Part shown: in pieces, positions 58,913 through 64,000 of the stretch | Position numbering within the stretch: position 1 is the stretch's first letter | Layout of the letters: each line of letters begins with the position of its first letter | Virus record (IMG/VR): IMGVR_UViG_3300021962_000066 | Coordinates: 1 to 64,000 of that record | DNA: 64,000 nt | Direction: 5' to 3' (one strand) | Source of the DNA: a virus | The notes under the pieces: model-generated | Seen by the model: the letters and a program-made list of their open reading frames with translations, nothing else | The model's database searches: none | Told to the model about the DNA's origin: nothing | Translations under genes and position numbers: made by a program

Positions 58913-61255
58913 CTAACCAACTATCTCTTGAAAGTCAACGCTGGTTCTAGTTGCATAGAAGTTACAGAGAATAAACTCTGCAGTTCTAACCGGCTTAAGG
59001 TAAATATCGACTACCAATTCATTAGCGTCGATTATATCAGGGGTATTATTTCTCTCATCGCAGATGATCAAGTAATCATAAACGCCTTCGGTATTCTTAG
59101 CATTTTCGAAGATTGGTGTTAAAGTATTAATAACCCGAGTCCTGGTAAGTAGGGTGTTTGGTTCAAATACGAAGAATTTGAGAGTTTCTTTCGTGACCTT
59201 TTCTAGTGCAATAAACAATCTACGAACATTAATTCTATCGAACGCAGACGGCTTCTTGAGTAGTGTCTTTTGACCGTATATAACGAATCCTTCGTTCGGA
59301 AAGAATGCAACCGGGTTAAAGGAACTCTTGTATAAAGTATCACGATCCTTCTGTCTCGGGTATATCGCAATATCGAGTGCATTACCTACAATCCCTCGGG
59401 TAAACCCGGCAGGAGCATACCACGGTTGGAAGTTGGCGTCCGTATTTGCCATAATACTCGCAGCATAACCAGAGAACGGCACCCACGTAAACATACCGGA
59501 CGACGGGTCGCTTACCTTTACACAGGTTGCATATGTAGTAATATAGCTCGTATTATATGAAGCATATAGATTCCTGAGCGGATAGTAGATATCCTTACTA
59601 ATAGTTGCACTTTCCTTATTAATATTTTTAAATGTGCCGCCTTGTATAAAGATGTTAATAATAGGATCTGCGATTATAATAAAATCTTTTCTAGAAACAT
59701 CGTCTACTAGTGCCTGGAATGTATTGAGCACAGCCCTATAGTTACTAGTACTGGGATCAGTACTATCAGGCTGACTTTGTTTATATAACTTAGTAGCTGC
59801 ACCAGTTGAGGAAGCTGCGGAGCCTATATCGAAATATGTAAAGTCATCAAACGACCCGTCGTTAGCACAGGCCGCGGCAAATATAGTACCAAGACCAGCC
59901 TCGACAGCTATATCAAACGGAAATACATCTGAATTCTTAAAAGTATCGAAAATTTTAGTTAACTTAGTAGGAACATTACCAATTATTTTAACGCTGAGAT
60001 CGACCGGATTATATACGCCAGCCGGGTATAGGGCATCGGCTGGGCCAATTGCTGCGACTGCGTCTTGAATACTAGCGGTACCGGATAACCCAATAAAATC
60101 GCATCTATTTTGCGCGTTAGCCGCACTAGTAAACTGATTTATAGTATCTAGATTAGGACTATCGGTCAACCCGGGGCTAGCTATTCTTATCTTGACAGTT
60201 GGTAAACCGTTGTTACCGAGATACGTATTCCCTTGAATTATTCTACTGAGATACGGATTCGTCTTAACAATTATATTAGGAGACTTTGATGCGATAGTAT
60301 CTATAAAGTAGCTCGTAGCAGGTCCTCCTTGATCGCTGTTTTGCTGCCTATGAGAATCAAGGGAACCTTGATATACTTCGTTTAAGTTTACACTTAATTG
60401 AATACTATTCTTACTGAAAACAGATTGGCTCAGTTTAAATACACAAATTGATAATATATCATCATACGATCTATCCTGAGTCAGATCAAACGACGATGCT
60501 CCGGATTCGATTATCTGTGATACACTGCCTTCTTCCGTATCACCACCAGTTAGCGCGGACCCGATTCGGTCGGTGCTTAAAATTTCAAAACTATCTTCAC
60601 TAGATAGAGTATATATTCTACGAATTGATTTATTCTCGAGCCCCGGAGATAAGGTTGTATTATCTACAATACCGATGTAGTACCCCTCCTTTTGAGAGCT
60701 TACATCTGATTGAGACTGATTTGCAATTATTAGTGCAGCATGCTTTAGAGAGGAGATGTTACTGTTTAACGTGCTTTGACCGCATGCTGTACTGTAGGCA
60801 AATAGACTGCCCTGTAACCAGCTGTCATACTGTGGCCGAGTTAGAGTATAATGCGTAGGTGCACCGAGCATATAAACACCGCTTGTTTGAATATAGTGCT
60901 GTGCTGTTAAGGCCGCGACGCCACCGGTACAATCACCAGCAGACAGATATATTGCAGGAAAACCTAAGACGCTATAATTATCGACAGCAGTACCATAAGG
61001 TAGTCTAGTAACTAATACATCTGCAGGACTCTGAAGAGCTGCATAGACAGTGTGATAGAAATATCTTTCTGCACCGTTTGTCGGCTTACCGTAAATTTGT
61101 TCAAATTCAGATATGCTGGCGATCTTAATAGCGTCATCTGTCGGTCCCTTCTGAGCAAAACCAGGAATGAAGATAGTAGTCGCAGCAGATCGTATTGGAC
61201 GTAACGAAAGATCAACTTCGTTAATCGATACCCCAGGAGATTCAAGTCGTGCCAT
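58913..61255 (-). CDS. gp18: Tail sheath protein, gp18
   Basis: 780 residues, T4-type sheath: N-terminus SPGVSINEVDLS, TTIFIPGFAQKGPTD, GKPTNGAERYFYHTVYAAL, and C-terminal RDTLYKSSFNPVAFFPNEGF, KPSAFDRINVRRLFIALEK and DIYLKPVRTAEFI. Forms the contractile outer tail. Longer than T4 gp18 (659 aa) through insertions in the middle. Own late promoter. Confidence 0.95.
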   Translation of the reverse strand: MARLESPGVSINEVDLSLRPIRSAATTIFIPGFAQKGPTDDAIKIASISEFEQIYGKPTNGAERYFYHTVYAALQSPADVLVTRLPYGTAVDNYSVLGFPAIYLSAGDCTGGVAALTAQHYIQTSGVYMLGAPTHYTLTRPQYDSWLQGSLFAYSTACGQSTLNSNISSLKHAALIIANQSQSDVSSQKEGYYIGIVDNTTLSPGLENKSIRRIYTLSSEDSFEILSTDRIGSALTGGDTEEGSVSQIIESGASSFDLTQDRSYDDILSICVFKLSQSVFSKNSIQLSVNLNEVYQGSLDSHRQQNSDQGGPATSYFIDTIASKSPNIIVKTNPYLSRIIQGNTYLGNNGLPTVKIRIASPGLTDSPNLDTINQFTSAANAQNRCDFIGLSGTASIQDAVAAIGPADALYPAGVYNPVDLSVKIIGNVPTKLTKIFDTFKNSDVFPFDIAVEAGLGTIFAAACANDGSFDDFTYFDIGSAASSTGAATKLYKQSQPDSTDPSTSNYRAVLNTFQALVDDVSRKDFIIIADPIINIFIQGGTFKNINKESATISKDIYYPLRNLYASYNTSYITTYATCVKVSDPSSGMFTWVPFSGYAASIMANTDANFQPWYAPAGFTRGIVGNALDIAIYPRQKDRDTLYKSSFNPVAFFPNEGFVIYGQKTLLKKPSAFDRINVRRLFIALEKVTKETLKFFVFEPNTLLTRTRVINTLTPIFENAKNTEGVYDYLIICDERNNTPDIIDANELVVDIYLKPVRTAEFILCNFYATRTSVDFQEIVG

Positions 61256-61262
61256 ATATAAT

Positions 61263-61270
61263 TATTTATA
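61263..61270 (-). promoter_or_regulatory. T4-type late promoter of the sheath gene
   Basis: TATAAATA on the - strand, 7 bp before the ATG at 61,255. Confidence 0.85.
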
Positions 61271-61304
61271 GTTGCAAAAAATATTTTTCATCATTATTCA
61301 CTTA

Positions 61305-61946
61305 TTATATAGAATCAACTTGCTCTATTAAAGAAACAGCAAATTGACTATATTCAAATTCCGCTGTTATATCGATTTCGCTGCCATCTCTATAAGATAG
61401 ATCAATTCCTCCTAAAGTACTCGGGAAAGCCCCAGTATAAACGAACTCTGCTACCCTTTTTTCGTATTCGTCTAAAGCGAATATTGATATATCAGTCGAG
61501 TAGTATTGCAGTTGCTTACTATATGTACCTACATGAACATCGGCACCATTTACCAATTTACTCGGCAAATTAGTTACATCGACAATATCATTGCTGTCGT
61601 ATATTGATTTTTTATCGTCGTTTAATATATCTAACCACTTATATATGAACCAGTAATTATTAAATCTGTTATCAACTGTAAAGTTAACAGTTAAGGTCGG
61701 ATACGTTAAACGACTATGGCTTGAAACTTTTACGGATTGTCCTGCATATTTATTATCAATAGAGGGGACTTTAATAGCCGGGGCTATCACCCCATACACC
61801 GACATGGTAAATGTATCAGGGTCTGCATATAAATCATTATGTGCAAATTTACGAATCATTCCTTTAAGCCCTTTAGGGACTGGTATGACCATTATAAACT
61901 TATCCTTACGTACTTTATTGAACGGCGATTGAATATAATCACTCAT
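61305..61946 (-). CDS. Tail-tube-like structural protein (213 aa)
   Basis: Beta-rich protein of 213 residues: VNFTVDNRFNNYWFIYKWLDILND is the tube-type NNY...W helix segment, preceded by YPTLT and followed by beta strands (IDITAEFEYSQF). Similar small proteins in marine T4-like phages sit between terminase and sheath. Probably tail completion or second tube-type protein. Start overlaps the terminase end by 8 bp. Confidence 0.6.
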   Translation of the reverse strand: MSDYIQSPFNKVRKDKFIMVIPVPKGLKGMIRKFAHNDLYADPDTFTMSVYGVIAPAIKVPSIDNKYAGQSVKVSSHSRLTYPTLTVNFTVDNRFNNYWFIYKWLDILNDDKKSIYDSNDIVDVTNLPSKLVNGADVHVGTYSKQLQYYSTDISIFALDEYEKRVAEFVYTGAFPSTLGGIDLSYRDGSEIDITAEFEYSQFAVSLIEQVDSI

Positions 61947-64000
61947 AGCGACTATTAGTATTTAATGTTCTCCATCCCGAATCATGGGGCTCATCGGGCA
62001 TTCTCCAACCATCACTGCGTAATTGTTCTATATCTACATCGTATGGTGAGGTATAATTATCACCACTTATGAGTATAGGTAGATCCAACTCCGTTTTCGT
62101 TTTCAAATTTATTAATGTTTGCGTAGGATCTATAAACTCTCTTATACCGTAATCAAACCGCTTTATTAATAGTGGTCGTTCGTTTGCATCTTTATCTATT
62201 ATTTCGAAGTACTTGTCGGCTAATTCATTTTCTAAAATTATGAGTGCCCATATTAAACTCATCACTCTATCATCCCAGCTATCAGAACCTGCAGCAGCAC
62301 CCCACGTACCATTAGCACTTCTTACAAAGTTTCTAAGTTCTGTAAGCGTACGAATATCTCGTATCTTAACGGCCCTAAGTTCGTTTAAATAATATCTCAT
62401 ATTCATAACACCCTTATATTTGGTGTTAGTATGAGCTAATATACCTAGACGGGCATAGACGTTACTCCCAATCTTTGGTCCGTATGATACTATGTTTTGA
62501 TAACTGTGTTGAGCTCTCAGTTGATCTACTACCTGCGAACCGCAGTTGTTTCTCTCTATGCACGCAGGTGGGTTGCCCCAGTTTTGAAACACCTCTAAAC
62601 ACTTGGCTATAAATTGTATAGGATTAATAGTGTTGTTGTGATATACAGCAACTTGCTCGATATTTTTAAGATCTGTTATATCGAAAATTTGAATAACTGA
62701 CGCAGCTTGACCTACGCCTTCGCTTACATCTACTCCTGCAACATAGATTTTATCCTGAGACGGCGGCTCCCACACCAGATAATGACCATCATCAAATATA
62801 AACGCAGGCTCTTTAATATCCTCTTTAAGCTTCTCGAAAAGTGATTCATCAACTACGCTCTCACCTGTTTTTAGAAATACATTACAAAACTCTTGCGAAA
62901 ATGCTTCTGAACTTCCTAGAGATTTTATAGTATTGGCCTTCCAATCCTCATCTCTACCCGGGACTTCCCACCAATCGACGCGCTCACCGGTCCAGCCGTT
63001 ATTATTTTTTTCAGCGCCTTTATATAAATCATAAAATAAATTGTCTGATCCGTTCGGTGTTGATGCTATAAAGATCTTCGACTTCTGTGAAGACGAAATA
63101 ATGGGGTATACGGATCGCCAAAACTCAGTTACCATGTGGTTATCGATAAAAGCAAGCTCGTCCAAAATCAAAACATTACACGAATCACCACGGCCAGCGT
63201 CACTTGATGTAGTTGAGATACCTATACTAGAGCCGTTAGCAAGAGTCATGGAAGTCTTGCCATATTCAATAACACCCGGTTTTAGGTAGTTAGGTAACTG
63301 TTCATACGCCATTCGAATACGCTTAAAGATATTAATTGCAGTTAGCTCTTTATTAGCAACAACAAGAATACGCTGATCTTCCTGGAAGCATGCTATCCAT
63401 AAAGCGTATATCGTCATAATTGTAGTATTGTGGGTCGGAATGTATTGATTTCCACATAGATACAGATTACCCGGGCTATCGACAGTTATACACCTTACAG
63501 GTACGGACTCTACTTTCTTAACGCTTTTAATATAATGCCATTGCGACCTGAGACTGGTGTCATTGATAAATTCTCTGCACTTAATTCTGTTCCGCTTGAA
63601 CGCAAGCTTGCATACATACTCAATCGGCTTGAAGCATAATACACCTGACTCCTTGCATTCAACACCATTGAGTTTAGGAATATAGGTTTTATATGTGACC
63701 TTATAACCGAGACTCTCTACTAGTTTTTTTGTTTGTAAAACAAGACCTTGATTAGTGTTATAGAAATTCGCATTACCTCTATCATCGATATAACCGTCAC
63801 TATCGATTAATCCTCTGAGTAATTCTAGTCTCTGCTCCCTACTAGCTAATAGGTACTCAGGTGGTATGTGTTTATTACCTAATAGGTTAGTACTACGCAG
63901 TAGGGTGTTAAGACTATTAGATTTAACCTTTTCTTTTACAGTAATCCTCAAGCTATATACCCCGTCCTTATATTCATGTAGGACGAGCTTATCAAACTGC
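61939..64000 (-). CDS. gp17: Large terminase subunit (gp17) with in-frame intein, 5' part outside window
   Basis: The frame runs off the right edge. After the intein end the terminase continues TTIMTIYALW (end of Walker A), ILVVANKELTA, Walker B NVLILDELAFID, then SQKSKIFIASTPNG, and the nuclease part VAGVDVSEGVGQAAS, PPACIERNNCG, DSWDDRVMSLIWALI. It cuts and packages DNA into heads. Since Walker A is split by the intein, active enzyme requires protein splicing. The predicted start at 63,951 is only a TTG inside the intein. Confidence 0.93.
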   Translation of the reverse strand, partial: QFDKLVLHEYKDGVYSLRITVKEKVKSNSLNTLLRSTNLLGNKHIPPEYLLASREQRLELLRGLIDSDGYIDDRGNANFYNTNQGLVLQTKKLVESLGYKVTYKTYIPKLNGVECKESGVLCFKPIEYVCKLAFKRNRIKCREFINDTSLRSQWHYIKSVKKVESVPVRCITVDSPGNLYLCGNQYIPTHNTTIMTIYALWIACFQEDQRILVVANKELTAINIFKRIRMAYEQLPNYLKPGVIEYGKTSMTLANGSSIGISTTSSDAGRGDSCNVLILDELAFIDNHMVTEFWRSVYPIISSSQKSKIFIASTPNGSDNLFYDLYKGAEKNNNGWTGERVDWWEVPGRDEDWKANTIKSLGSSEAFSQEFCNVFLKTGESVVDESLFEKLKEDIKEPAFIFDDGHYLVWEPPSQDKIYVAGVDVSEGVGQAASVIQIFDITDLKNIEQVAVYHNNTINPIQFIAKCLEVFQNWGNPPACIERNNCGSQVVDQLRAQHSYQNIVSYGPKIGSNVYARLGILAHTNTKYKGVMNMRYYLNELRAVKIRDIRTLTELRNFVRSANGTWGAAAGSDSWDDRVMSLIWALIILENELADKYFEIIDKDANERPLLIKRFDYGIREFIDPTQTLINLKTKTELDLPILISGDNYTSPYDVDIEQLRSDGWRMPDEPHDSGWRTLNTNSRYE
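63427..64000 (-). mobile_element. Intein with LAGLIDADG endonuclease, C-terminal part
   Basis: From the window edge to the Asn codon at 63,427-63,429. Endonuclease block LLRGLIDSDGYID (a LAGLIDADG motif), then splicing block F VPVRCITVDSPGNLYLCG and block G YIPTHN, with a Thr as +1 extein residue. A complete C-terminal splicing half with the usual His-Asn. N-terminal half and second LAGLIDADG motif, if any, lie outside. Confidence 0.92.

Noticed and set aside
1-64000. CRISPR arrays, tRNA genes, integrase or insertion sequences
   Set aside because: No regularly spaced repeats of CRISPR type, no cloverleaf with plausible anticodon arm and no transposase or integrase motifs were seen on either strand.

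Overview
The window is a 64 kb piece of a large tailed bacteriophage (myovirus) of the wide T4-like group. The right half encodes a contractile tail in T4 style: large terminase (gp17), sheath (gp18), tube (gp19), hub and tape-measure genes, gp53-, gp25- and gp6-like baseplate proteins, and a gp44-like clamp loader. Many genes in both halves are preceded by the T4-type late promoter octamer TATAAATA. No host or integration genes are visible, and the sequence does not identify the host. A halogenase-family gene and several proteins of familiar marine-phage style hint at an aquatic origin, but this is inference.

Layout. (1) 1-11,050: an early region of some 25 small, mostly unrecognised genes. 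Most are read rightwards from strictly spaced sigma70-like promoters (TTGNNN, 17 bp, TATNAT), often with the start codon almost at the transcription start. Recognisable genes are a SprT-like metallopeptidase, an IscU-type iron-sulfur scaffold and a possible caspase/CHAT-like protein. At 7.5-10.6 kb five genes share a copied promoter and leader, three rightward and two leftward. (2) 11-23.6 kb: late virion or internal proteins, several with a similar N-terminal peptide (LIWEAY-like) resembling the capsid-targeting peptides of T4 internal proteins, plus a phosphoribosyltransferase and a YadA-like fibre. (3) 23.6-36.5 kb, leftward: a tightly overlapping operon of five radical SAM proteins, glycosyltransferases, two deacetylases, two SDR epimerases, a split transketolase-like pair and a flavin-dependent halogenase homologue. 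(4) 36.5-61.9 kb: tail and baseplate genes, mostly leftward, with dUTPase, clamp loader and a putative small terminase embedded, and two duplicated internal-protein genes. (5) 61.9 kb to the right edge: large terminase interrupted by an intein exactly in its Walker A loop, cut off by the window end.

The most unusual element is region 3, a late-transcribed biosynthetic operon between an adhesin gene and the baseplate genes. Its enzyme mix (radical SAM with extra C-terminal cysteines, PIG-L and NodB deacetylases, SDRs, transketolase halves, halogenase, GT2) suggests synthesis or tailoring of an unusual sugar or glycan, perhaps put on the virion or the infected cell surface. The early IscU homologue, which keeps the LPPVK chaperone motif, could support [4Fe-4S] loading of the five radical SAM enzymes. 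That link is an inference.
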